From positions 496,001-560,000 of the forward strand of contig OZ037894.1 in the NCBI GenBank assembly GCA_964035575.1: a stretch of 64,000 nt of DNA. Reading direction: 5' to 3'. This DNA is from Rhynchopus sp. YZ270_cl-10 (lineage: Eukaryota; Euglenozoa; Diplonemea; Diplonemida; Diplonemidae). The translations under genes and the position numbers were made by a program. The notes below the pieces were generated by a model, which had not been told where the DNA came from, did not search any database, and was given only the letters and a program-made list of their open reading frames with translations. The first letter of the stretch is position 1. Every line of letters begins with the position of its first letter. Shown here in pieces: positions 54,773 through 64,000 of this stretch.

Positions 54773-57503
54773 ATGTCTTCCTTTTCCTCTTCTTCGGACA
54801 CGCCGTTGTCTCAGGTTACATGGAGCGCACCGAACTCCGAAGGTTCTTTCCGCACCGGCTTGAAGGTTAAAAACAGCCTTAAAAACAGGGGACCGTGTTG
54901 CAGCCAACCTGGGTCTGGTGGTCCGAAGAATGACTGTGGATTGGTGGAGTTTCTTCCAATCAACGGAAGGACCGTGAAGTGGTACGGCTGCGGGCCTACG
55001 GTATGCGACCCACCGAATTTGGGGCATTGTAGGACCTACATGACGTTTGACGTGGTGCGCAGGGTTTTGGAGGATTATTTTATGTACAATGTCACTCATG
55101 TTATGGGGGTCACTGATATTGATGACAGGATTATCATAAGAACGCAAGAGATTCGCGAATTGGTTGAGGAAGGCTGGAGCAAGAACGATGCCATGACTGC
55201 GCTCTCCTCTACGGGAGGTGGTTTGGAGGATGCAAGACAGGAGCTCATCGCATCGTGCAAAAAACGCCGCAAGGAAACCCCCGACAACGCAAACTCCGAT
55301 GGCGAAGCAACCAACATCTCCTCAAACATCCTGACCAAGGAGATGGAGGTTCGCTTCTTCAACGATTTGGCCCGTCTTCACATTCGACCCCCCACTGTTA
55401 TTACTCGAGTAACAGAGTTCATTCCGTCCATCATCACCTTTATCACCAACATTATCGACAATGGGTTTGCCTATGTTACCGGAGATTCCGTGTATTTTGA
55501 TGTTCAAAAGTTTGGAGAAATGCATAAATATGCGAAGCTTATGTCGCGGTGCTCTGATGAGGATCAAAGAGGGGTTTTGACGAAAAACTGTGAAGGCGCT
55601 TTGCAATGCAATGAAGCAGCTTCGAAGGAGAAGAAACACCCGAAGGACTTTATTTTGTGGCGCAAAAGCAATGATGGCGAGCCTCAATGGAATTCTCCCT
55701 GGGGTGAAGGACGCCCTGGTTGGCATATTGAATGCAGTGCAATGGCGTCGGAGTACCTTGGGGATTGCATCGATCTGCACACTGGCTGTGAGGACCTCCG
55801 CTTCCCACACCACGACAACGAGCTTGCCCAATCCGAAGCGCGTTGGAACAACCACCAGTGGGTGAACTACTTCCTTCACCACGGCAACATCCACGCAGAC
55901 TCAAAAGACCTCTTCTCGACCACCCGGGTCCGTCCGATCACCATCGACGACATTCTCACCATCTACACTGCACGGCAAATCCGCATCCTCTTCCTCCTGC
56001 ACCCCTACCAGGATGCGTTGATTCTGAGTAAAGGGTCCATGAGTGGTGCCTGCAAAATCGAAGCCTTCTTTGCGCAGTTTTTTGGCACGACGGAAACGAT
56101 TTTGGGGCAGAAAAGGTGGAAGGCGGAGGAGTCTGTACGGTGGAACGACACAGAGGAGAACTTTGAGTCGACACTGCTGAAGGAGTTTGACACAACGGAG
56201 AGATTGGTGCATGAAGCGTTGTGCAACAACTTCGACACCCCTACGGCGATGAAGCACCTTCAGAGCCTTGCTTCCGCGACGCTCCGTTACATTGCGGGAA
56301 GAGAGGACAGTGGGGGTGTCCGTCTCTTCCTTCTCCACAAACCGGTTCAGTACATCAAAAAGCTCTTCCGTGTCTTCGGGCTGCTAGAAGAAGACGGTGC
56401 CTTTACAAATGATAAACCGTCCGCAGCGTCTCGCCCGACCACCCCTATCCCGGAACCAAAAGAAAGCAAAAATTTCGAAAAATCGGATGTTCGTGAGGTG
56501 ATTGACGCTTTTTTGCATTTCAAACAGTTGGTCAAAGGGCATTTGACGAGCGCTAATGCAGCGACGCCAGAGGCGGCGCAGGCAGAGCGTGTGGCGACCT
56601 TGAAGGCTGGGGGTGCGTCTGCGCCTGGTAGGATGAACGCAGCGACACCGTCGTCAGCTCCGCCAGCGGGGCGTACAACGTTTTTGGACTGTTCACGGAG
56701 CGCAGATTGTTTCCGTGAAAACTCGCTTCTCAACTCAGACCTGGACGAAAGAGACCTGCAAACGCTTAGCTCGGGTCTGAACAACTTCACAAAGTATTTC
56801 AGCGGCGCAAACTCTCTCGAAGAGGAAGAGTCGCTGGACGACGATGACATCATTGGCGACGGTGTGGGCGACTGCATCCCGGTCATCGGGGGTGGGGCAG
56901 CAGAACGGAAGGAAAAGAGACGCCGCAAGCGGAAGCCCACAGCTCAGCCGCTGAAGGTGATTCTCGACCTTTTCAAAGAGTTTGAGGAGGAGACCTTGCC
57001 CGGTGTCGGTATGTCCTTTGCACCATTTTTGCCTCAGAATTAAAATCATATCGCCCTTCGAACGTAAAGGTGACGCCGCGTAGGATTTTTTAAATCGGGG
57101 GGTTTTTTTTGACATCCTTTGTGCATATTCCCTATTCTTCCACTCCTTCAGGTATCACGCTTGAAAGCCAGTCGCCCGCTTCTGCTGCACAGAGTGCACG
57201 CTGTGAGTGGCGGTACAACGCAAGCAGCGAAGGGGCAAAGAAGCAGCAAGAAGACACCGGCGACGTCACAACACCACGGGGTGGCTCATCCCAGGACAAT
57301 AACAAGGTATGGTTCTTTCTGGTCATGTACCAAAGGCACACTGTCACGAGAGGGCTTTGTATTTCAAGTGAACTTTCTTTGTAAAGTGGTGACCATACAA
57401 CTCAACTGTTCTCCTTTCTTTATGGTGACTAAGCACGAGAGGCTTAGGATCATATTATAAACTTTTCTTTCTTTTCCAGACAAAATGTCGAGACAAAACA
57501 TAA
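54773..57503 (+). CDS. Cysteinyl-tRNA synthetase-like protein with degraded ATP motifs (three exons)
   Basis: Proposed exons 54773-57008, 57152-57306 and 57480-57503 (804 residues). The ATG at 54773 follows a C/T tract. The fold is clearly class I cysteinyl-tRNA synthetase: [10 protein letters not shown], the [16 protein letters not shown] strand-helix, [56 protein letters not shown] and [20 protein letters not shown]. The four zinc ligands that hold substrate cysteine are present with family spacing (C73, C321, H346, E350). The HIGH signature reads PNLGH (residues 81-85; first His replaced by Asn). The KMSKS loop is replaced by [10 protein letters not shown] (about 375-384). The usual HGGG before DLRFPHH reads HTGC. 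A charged insert and a long tail with LPGVG|ITLES across exon 1/2 follow. It may be a pseudoenzyme or repurposed paralog; the alternative is an unusual but active enzyme. Confidence 0.85.
57307..57479 (+). repeat. Last intron of the synthetase gene, made of module B then module A
   Basis: The donor GTATGG follows AACAAG. Module B (GGCACACTGTCACGAGAGGG, CTTTGTATTTCAAGTGAAC) lies at 57335-57380, and module A (GGTGACTAAGCACGAGAGGC, TTAGGATCATATTATAAAC) at 57424-57462, then TTTTCTTTCTTTTCCAG as acceptor. This places both modules inside an intron and gives module A the 3' splice site. Confidence 0.65.
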
Positions 57504-58238
57504 AAAATCCCCACATTCATACCCACACAGGCACAGCACGCTATCTTGAGCAGCCTTCCGTACCTTCCACCATTGTGAGGAGAGGGAACGGAGTGAGATG
57601 ATGTTGTCAGAATGTTTCAAAAAAAATTTTTTTTTTGGGTTTTTCGGGGCGGACAGGGGGATGTTTTTTTTTTCTGGATTTCCCAAAAATAGCCAATCTA
57701 GTTTAATATTAAGTGTTGGAAAAGGGGACGGGTTGTTTTGTGTCTTTTTTTTTATCTGTTTTGGTATTTTGTCTGGGGTGGGTGTGCTGGAAAATGTGTG
57801 TCGAAAGCAGATGTGGGTAATTCCTCATAGTGGAATGGAACATTGTACAAGTAGGTGTGCAAGATATAGACCTGTGCGCCAACTATTTTTTTTTTTTTTC
57901 AACGTCTTTTCTTTTCTTCGATTATTGACCTGCAAAAAAAATTAGAGCAGGAAAAGTTCGCAAAATGTAGGGCGAGGGGTAAGGAATATGGTGGCCTGTA
58001 TCTTATGGATACACAATCCGGTCACCAGGATGGAGGGGGGAGGCTTTTGGTGGTAGTGGGCTGTATAATTGTCCATGGGCAATTATCACAATACAACCAC
58101 TAGGTCTTGGTGTGGAATTATCGGGAAAGTAGATCAATGGCGAACTATAAAATCGCACAATAGGTTTGGGAGAGGGTTCAAAAAAAAAAGGGTGAACCCC
58201 ACACAGTGTTGTAAAGAACTTGATATTTTTTTTCTTCA

Positions 58239-58280
58239 AGGTGACCAAGCATGAGAGGCTTAGGTTCATATTTATTCCAA
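58239..58280 (+). repeat. Module A copy
   Basis: AAGGTGACCAAGCATGAGAG then GCTTAGGTTCATATTTATTC. Confidence 0.75.
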
Positions 58281-58851
58281 AAAAAAAAACGTATACCACT
58301 GAGTTCTCTCGTGGCCACTTCAAGGAACCTACATCACCTGGAGAAGTTTCTTGAAGATTGAAGAATTTTTTTTAACCAAAAGTGCCGAACACAGGTGTGT
58401 CTGTGTCATTATTTTTTTGAAATAAATATATTGCTCCTCTCGTGAGTGAACGAAAAAAAAAAAAAAATCTTCGAATCAACTGTGCATGAGCATAGTCATC
58501 AAATCTCTTATGCTTATTGTGCTTTTATTTGGATGGCTGGCATCGTACGTGGGCCAGTCGGAGGTGCCTGCAGCAACAACTACAGTTTATTTTTATTTTA
58601 TTTAGAGTCTACGTAGAAGAGTTCTGCGCTTTCAACGTCTTTTGGGACCATTCTCTTTCCAGCATTTCAACGCCAGCGTCCACCGGTGTACTGCAAGGCG
58701 TTCGTGTGTATCACACTTTCTTTTGCTTTTATGTATTTCCTGTGTGTCCAGCAACGTTGCAAATGATTAAAAAAAACCCCTTTTTCAGAAATATTCTGTG
58801 CAAACCTGTTGGGCAAAAGAAAAGCGCGTTTTCAGCGCTGTAAAAAATTTG

Positions 58852-58916
58852 TGGTGACTAAGTACGGGAGGCTATAAATCATCTGACCAACTTTTTCTTC
58901 TTTTTGTTTTTTTTAG
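58852..58916 (+). repeat. Module A copy ending in TTTTTTTTAG
   Basis: TGGTGACTAAGTACGGGAGG then CTATAAATCATCTGACCAAC, a 30-nt pyrimidine tract and AG at 58916. Confidence 0.7.
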
Positions 58917-59548
58917 ACGCAGAATTTTTTCAGAGAGTTTATGTGCTCGCTTGCGGCGATTTATTTATTTTTGCACTTCAGCCACCAAAAACCCCCTTTA
59001 TTTTTAAAAAAAATAGTTTTTGTTGTAACGACCCTATTTCTCATTGGGGCAAGAACGTTGTTTTCAGGCTTTGTTTTGCAGGTTTTTCTCACCACCAAAC
59101 AAATCGAGAACGTGATTCCATTATTAGTACTGAGTTTTTTTTTTTTTTATCACAAAGATGTGTGCAAAGAAAGGCACATTCATCTTCCAATTTTTCTTTT
59201 CTTTTCATCTTTCCTATAAAAAATGCCTTCCCTATCCAATCATATTGAACAAAACAAAAAAAAAAAAATCAGTAGTGGTGCTCATCCTGGGGGTGTGTCT
59301 CGGGTTGCAACAGTGCTCTACATGCAATTTTTTAAATTTTTAATACCCCCATCAGGAACCCCTCAGTCTGCACTAATACAATAAAGTTTTCAACAAAACG
59401 ACAACTATTTGAAGGTAGCTAAGCAGAGGCTTACCATGAATCCCATTTTTTTTTTTTAAAAGATGTGTGCATGCGTGTGATACACTCATCTTTCAAGTCT
59501 TTTCTTTTTTTTCTGGGTTGACGACTTTTTCGGGGTTTTCCCCCTCAT

Positions 59549-59646
59549 CCACCTGATTTTTACCCCGCGTAAAGGCTGGGAAAAATGGGTAGGGTTTGGC
59601 CTATACGGGCCTATACGGGCCTATACGAGGGGTAAACATCAGGTGG
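59549..59646. mobile_element. 98-bp MITE with 5-bp CTCAT duplication
   Basis: Ends CCACCTGATTTTTACCCC and GGGGTAAACATCAGGTGG; CTCAT on both sides (59544-59548, 59647-59651). The interior has three GGCCTATACG units. A relative with CTATCCGCG units and a GGGGTAAAAATCAGGTGG end lies near 19600-19660. Confidence 0.75.
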
Positions 59647-60021
59647 CTCATACTCGAATACAGAGAGAACCAACCATTTCTTTTTTCTTGTTTTTCGTTT
59701 TTATCTTTCTTTAGTAAACCTCTTTATATTCAAAGGCGCGCCTTCACTCTTCAGGGTTCACTCTCATTTCACTCATTTTACATGACACCCAGGTGTGAGA
59801 GTTATCTTGCAGGAGAACACAAGGCGGTGTGGTGTGGCCATAACTGCTCGGGCATTCGGTTCACTTTTTCTTTTACAACTATTCTCTTTTAGGTGGGACA
59901 TATTTCAAGTTTATTTTTACATTTAGTGCACCCTATTATACCTTCTATTCAGTAGAATAGTTAGTATATTGGTGTGATTCAAGGGGTACGGGGAACCCAC
60001 GGAGGAACCTCGGAGAACTGC

Positions 60022-60751
60022 TAGGGGGTATACTTTTTTTTTGTTGTTCTCAGTTTCTGGCACAAGGGGGAAATGACCACAATTTTGACTGAGAGAGGTC
60101 ACCACGGGTTTGTATTGGTTGAAACGTGCCAAAAATGGCATTTTCGCGCGAAAATAACGGAAAAAATCCGTTGAAAAAAAATGAACCGCCCGTATATAAT
60201 GTGCACTGTGTATACTGTGTATACTGTGTATACTGTGTATACTGTGTATACTGTGTATACTGTGTATACTGTGTATACTGTGTATACTGTGTATACTGTG
60301 TATACTGTGTATACTGTGTATACTGTGTATACTGTGTATACTGTGTATACTGTGTATACTGTGTATACTGTGTATACTGTGTATACTGTGTATACTGTGT
60401 ATACTGTGTATACTGTGTATACTGTGTATACTGTGTATACTGTGTATACTGTGTATACTGTGTATACTGTGTATACTGTGTATACTGTGTATACTGTGTA
60501 TACTGTGTATACTGTGTATACTGTGTATACTGTGTATACTGTGTATACTGTGTATACTGTGTATACTGTGTATACTGTGTGTACTGTGTGTACTGTGTGT
60601 ACTGTGTGTACTGTGTGTACTGTGTGTACTGTGTGTACTGTGTGTACTGTGTGTACTGTGTGTACTGTGTGGTACGTGTGCGGTTGCCAGGTCTCGAAGC
60701 CCCCCGGGTGGCGAAAACCGAAAACAACAAAAAAAAAGTATACCCCCCTTA
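60022..60751. mobile_element. TIR element carrying the long 9-mer array
   Basis: The left end TAGGGGGTATAC, T9, GTTGTTCTCAGTTT is mirrored on the right (AAACCGAAAACAAC, A9, GTATACCCCCCTTA). The array 60204-60671 fills the centre. The TAGGGGG start links it to the C/G-run TAGG group. Confidence 0.6.
60204..60671. repeat. Tandem array of the 9-mer ACTGTGTAT, about 52 copies
   Basis: Pure ACTGTGTAT to about 60577, then about ten copies of the variant ACTGTGTGT. Same monomer as 19932-20219. Confidence 0.98.
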
Positions 60752-62204
60752 CCGGAGTACCTACGGAAGAACCACGGAAGAACCTCGGAGAATCGGTTTG
60801 GGTGGTCACACCATATATGAACCAATTGTTTTTCCCCCTTCGAATTGAGGGAAAATTGTCTATTTTTTTTCCTTGTGTCATAGCATAATACAATCAACTT
60901 CCCTACAGCCCCCTGAGCCCCCTCTCATGGGGCAAAATGGTATCAGAAAAATGGAAGCAGAAAAAATCCCCGCATATTTTCCCACCCCAAACGTTTTCAT
61001 CGAAAACAGAAAAATATTGAAAAAATCAAAAAAAAATGTACCATTCCCTCTCGTTTCCCTTCTCCTTCTTCTCCACCCTTCTCCCTTCTCCCCCCGTCCT
61101 CTCCGCAACTCTAATCCTGTTAACCCTCATGCTTCACGATCCTTGACGTGCCCCTTTTTTAGCGCCGTACAGGAAAGCAAGCTGGGAAAAAAGGCAATGA
61201 TATAAGGGAATCAGAGAGGGCAAGGTGGAGAGAAGAAATCGTCAGAACAAAACAAAAACACAAAAAAAGCAAAAAAAAATAGTGGCATTTTCTTTCTTCG
61301 TCACGAGAAGGGCTTTGTATTGTAAGTTGCATTTTTATTCCTTTTTTTTGGAAAGGACTCCATGAGAGGCTTCGGTTTATTTTTCTCTTTTTTAAAAGTG
61401 ATAGCAGTGAAGAGTGATGAAAGTTGAAGAGAAAAAAAGTTGAGATTTAGGGGGCAGCGACACAATGTTTCCAACAAATGTTCAAAAGAAAAGTGCGAAA
61501 AGTGATTTTTTTTTTTGTTTTTCCTTTTTTTGAAAAGGCGAGATGTGTTTGTCTTTGCTACATACATACCCCAAGCCTTTCTCATGGTGACGTGTTGTGC
61601 GTGCAGAATCTGTTTTAGATGACAGGTGATTCGTCATACAAAGGAGAAGAAGAAGGGGGGGGGAAAGAAAGCGTGGAAAGCACACCCAAAGCAAAGCCAA
61701 AAAAAAAGAGTGAGAAATAACGGGGTTTTTTATAAAAATCCCGATTTTTTTTTTTTTTTGTTGGCTTCCGCAGCAGGTGTCCGCGTTCTTCTGCTCAATT
61801 TTCCAATTTTTTTTTTTTTTTCGCCTTTTTTTAAAATGATAATTTTGTTTGTTGGATTATTGATAGATTTGCTGTCCCCTGTGTACAATCTTACTAATTT
61901 CTTCTTCGTTTCAAAAAGAAAATACCTTGTAGTCATACATGTATGGACATGCGGAATACGCGGGAAAAAAACGCGGCTTTATGTAGTACGGATTTGGTAC
62001 GTATTTTGCGCGTATGTTACACCAATATTCGGTACGTGCGCAATTCATTGTTTACGCACTACGTATTTGATTAAATTTAATTAATTTGCGCGTATTCCGT
62101 ACGTTTCATACATGTAAGTGTCGTGTGTCGTGCTCAGGTGATTCTCACAGCCTTACTCCTTCTGTCTGTGTACAGCAGCCTCGCTATGCGTACCAATGAA
62201 CTGC

Positions 62205-62270
62205 CACCCGCGGTTCGATAACCCACGGAGTGGGTGCCTGTGTCCATAGAAGCGTTTGCACTTACGACTT
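62205..62270 (+). repeat. Module D copy
   Basis: CCCGCGGTTCGATAACCCAC GGAG hairpin, then TGGGTGCCTGTGTCCATAG and AAGCGTTTGCACTTACGAC. Confidence 0.7.
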
Positions 62271-62649
62271 CCGATTTTTCTCTTTTGTTTGTACAGATGG
62301 GACTAATCTTGTCAAGTTTTGTTTTTGACGAGAGGGCTTTTCTTTCAAGCCTCAATACATATATCCAGGAACCCGATTTCTAACGTCGCTGCTAACATCC
62401 CTTCGCGTATTTAAACGTAGTTCTAGCTTGGAAATTTTTCAATCTGGCGCTAACATGGTGGCAGAGCCTGGATGGTACCTTTTTGGGGAGGGGTTCACGG
62501 ATGGACCCAAAAAAAAATAATTCTGAAGAGATAACTTTTGCTTTGGATGCTATTTCACAGCTGAGGCGAAATTTATTTCACCGAGTTTTTCTGTTTCGAT
62601 GTGAATAGCGTGTACGTCGTTCAGGTTTGTGTCTCTTCTTATAGTGATT

Positions 62650-62861
62650 GGAGGTGACTAAGCAACGAGAGATTGTGATTCATTTACAAAAAAACAAAAA
62701 CAAAACAAAAAGGATCCAAAAATACAACAAAAAAGATTGATGAATAACCAATGTTCAAAACATTAAGTAATCTAATCAGACTAAGCAACCAGAGATTGTG
62801 AGTCATCTTTTTTTATAAAACGTTTCGTTTCTTTGATCCTCTCGTTGTGTGTTGCCCCCAG
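62650..62861 (+). repeat. Two module A copies and the exact 50-bp repeat
   Basis: GAGGTGACTAAGCAACGAGA at 62651; the GATTGATGAATAACC...CAGACTAA stretch (62734-62783) identical to 42015-42064; then a second A unit (CTAAGCAACCAGAGATTGTG) leading to TTGTGTGTTGCCCCCAG at 62861. Confidence 0.65.
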
Positions 62862-63080
62862 GAAGGAATCCCACTCTCGGGGTTAGTGCAAAAACAATTG
62901 TATGATATGGGTTCCCAATGCTTCTTCAAAAGCGAGTCTCTCGTGTACCCCCACCACCCTCTCCTCTACGGCACTGCTCCCCCTCACCCTCGGTGGGGTG
63001 ATAAGTTGTCATACCCGCCAGCAGAACGAAGCTATTTTTGGAATTTTCTCATTGAAACCTGGGAGAAGACAATAACCCCC
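62862..63080 (+). CDS. Candidate exon of an unidentified gene
   Basis: Directly after a module A intron-like end (GCCCCCAG) the frame reads EGIPLSGLVQKQLYDMGSQC and then CFFKSESLVYPHHPLLYG, TAPPHPRWGDKLSYPPAERS and WNFLIETWEKTITP. Its base composition and residue mix look coding, unlike the surroundings, and it degenerates into homopolymer DNA after about 63090. No start codon, donor or partner exon is identified with confidence; a short stretch MREADVLQMTQTVGTKLF at 63484-63537 may be another. Family unknown. Confidence 0.3.
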
Positions 63081-63679
63081 CTTTTTGTGATGATGACTGC
63101 ACTGAACCTTTTTTTTTCGAATTGTGGTTTTTTTTACTACAAAATTTCCCTTTTCCCGGGTTTAAAAAAAAGAAAAAAGAAACAGGCTTGTTACAAAGCC
63201 GCGTTATTTGATGCTCATACCCAGACCTCCAATTTGCCCAAAAAAAAAGAAAAGAAACAAAACGTCGTTTGGTGTTTAATTTAACCCTTTTCCGTGTCAA
63301 ATATGTGTATTGCGGCGTGGCTTTCATCTTCCAATGGTATTCCTGTTGTCTCAGACTGCCCTTTTTTTTGCAGCGGCAGCTACACTAAATCAACAGATTA
63401 TCAAAACAAACAAATACCGGAGCCTTCCCTTATGACCCCATATTCCCACAACCTAGCTACCTACACCCTATCAATATACATGGGATGAGGGAAGCGGATG
63501 TCCTTCAGATGACACAGACTGTCGGGACAAAGCTTTTTGCCTTCTTCTTCCTCCAAAAAAAGGAACTCTTTTATTTTTCAAATTTTCTTATTTTTGTGAG
63601 AAGGTTAAGCAAATGAGAGGCTCAGGTCATTTTGTGTAGGTACGAAGGCCTCCACCCCGGTGCACCGGTTAAGTACCAA

Positions 63680-63720
63680 GGTACACTGTCACGAGAGGGC
63701 TTAATATTTCAAGTGAATAG
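63680..63720 (+). repeat. Module B copy
   Basis: GTACCAAGGTACACTGTCAC then GAGAGGGCTTAATATTTCAA and GTGAATAG. Confidence 0.75.
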
Positions 63721-63880
63721 GTGTGAGGGCCTGTAGGGGGTAATGGTGGCAGTATTGTGATGGGAGTCCATTGGAATGCGCAAAATACATCAAAATACTG
63801 CCACCATTATGCAGAGGGGTGTGTCGTACACTTTCCGACGACAGAGTTTTTAAATCATTTCTTCATCTTCTCAAGTTTTG

Positions 63881-63925
63881 TGTGTTTTTGATAACTAATA
63901 GGGATTCTTGCGCAGAATAATGACC
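63881..63925 (+). repeat. Short repeat H, copy 2
   Basis: GTTTTTGATAACTAATAGGG and ATTCTTGCGCAGAA match 35752-35790. Confidence 0.65.
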
Positions 63926-64000
63926 CCCAATCCAGTTTTTGTGTGTGGGGCATTGCGGAAGAGAACTTCGGGACCCAGAAAAATTCAAAAAATTCTGCTC

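Larger units (their letters stand above)
57504..60021. other. Gene-free stretch with modules A and a small MITE
   Basis: No supported gene. A GGATGGCTGGCATCGTACGT, CAGTCGGAGGTGCCTGCA unit at about 58531-58580 has a partner at about 47486-47530 (GCTGGCATCGTA, CAGTCGGAGATGCCTGCA). Confidence 0.4.
60752..62861. other. No supported gene; repeats and low-complexity DNA
   Basis: Module B-like remnants at 61299-61335 and 62325-62356, and module D at 62205-62270. A GTACG/CGTAC-rich stretch at about 61985-62105 contains several TACGTATT/GCGCGTA words. Confidence 0.4.
63081..64000. other. Right edge: repeats, no clear gene
   Basis: Contains a C'-like unit near 63373, a module A-like unit near 63600 (GGTTAAGCAAATGAGAGGCT), a module B copy, an inverted pair AATGGTGGCAGTATTGTG/CAAAATACTGCCACCATT (63741-63810) and repeat H. 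Confidence 0.4.

Noticed and set aside
62440-62480. Retrotransposon primer-binding site (TGGTGGCAGAGCCTGG) after a possible LTR ending in CTAACA
   Set aside because: No matching second LTR, polypurine tract or polymerase frame is found in the window; the word alone is not enough.

Overview
The window looks like nuclear DNA of a free-living or commensal protist. The coding islands are GC-balanced and some are split by short spliceosomal introns (GTATGT or GTATGG donors, pyrimidine tract plus CAG acceptors). They sit in A/T-homopolymer-rich DNA crowded with repeats. The presence of CLPTM1, a eukaryote-type cysteinyl-tRNA synthetase, a cyclin and a long kelch protein, and the absence of Shine-Dalgarno sites or operons, rule out a bacterium. 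A kelch-rich, intron-containing metamonad of the Kipferlia type is my best guess, but it is only a guess and cannot be settled by reading.

Layout. 1-10 kb: the 3' end of a membrane-protein gene, then a 2.15-kb MULE-like element with 9-bp target duplications, then two paralogous type I membrane proteins (5380-6186 and 9237-10031) separated by a 1.2-kb indel-free palindrome. 10-16 kb: a very long kelch/coiled-coil/SH3-like protein. 16.8-25.4 kb: a repeat zone with three tandem arrays, a 2-kb TIR element holding a retrotransposon relic, a second large hairpin, and two hAT-like MITEs with intact 8-bp target duplications. 25.6-28.4 kb: a small protein (faint CENP-S resemblance) and a cyclin with a polyglutamine tail. 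28.4-43.4 kb: no recognisable gene, but many short dispersed repeats and TIR elements. 43.4-46.2 kb: CLPTM1 in four exons. 46.2-54.2 kb: repeats, including about 157 copies of a GC-rich hexamer. 54.8-57.5 kb: a cysteinyl-tRNA synthetase paralog whose zinc site is intact but whose two ATP signatures are not. 57.5-64 kb: mostly repeats, with one candidate exon.

The most unusual feature is a set of short conserved modules scattered through the non-coding DNA. Module A is a CTAAGC/GCTTAG hairpin with an ACGAGAG-type loop, a branch-like sequence, a pyrimidine tract and often AG. Module B contains CACGAGAGGGCTTTGTATTT. One copy of each lies head-to-tail inside the last intron of the cysteinyl-tRNA synthetase gene, where module A supplies the 3' splice site. 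Module A also directly abuts module D (a hairpin plus a 22-nt AG...GTGAGG-bounded segment). This resembles a mobile or recurrent intron-part system. A second theme is a group of TIR elements whose ends are a C/G homopolymer followed by TAGG.

The genes show no operon-like cooperation; they are independent eukaryotic transcription units. Splice structures given here are read from phase, motif and protein continuity only.
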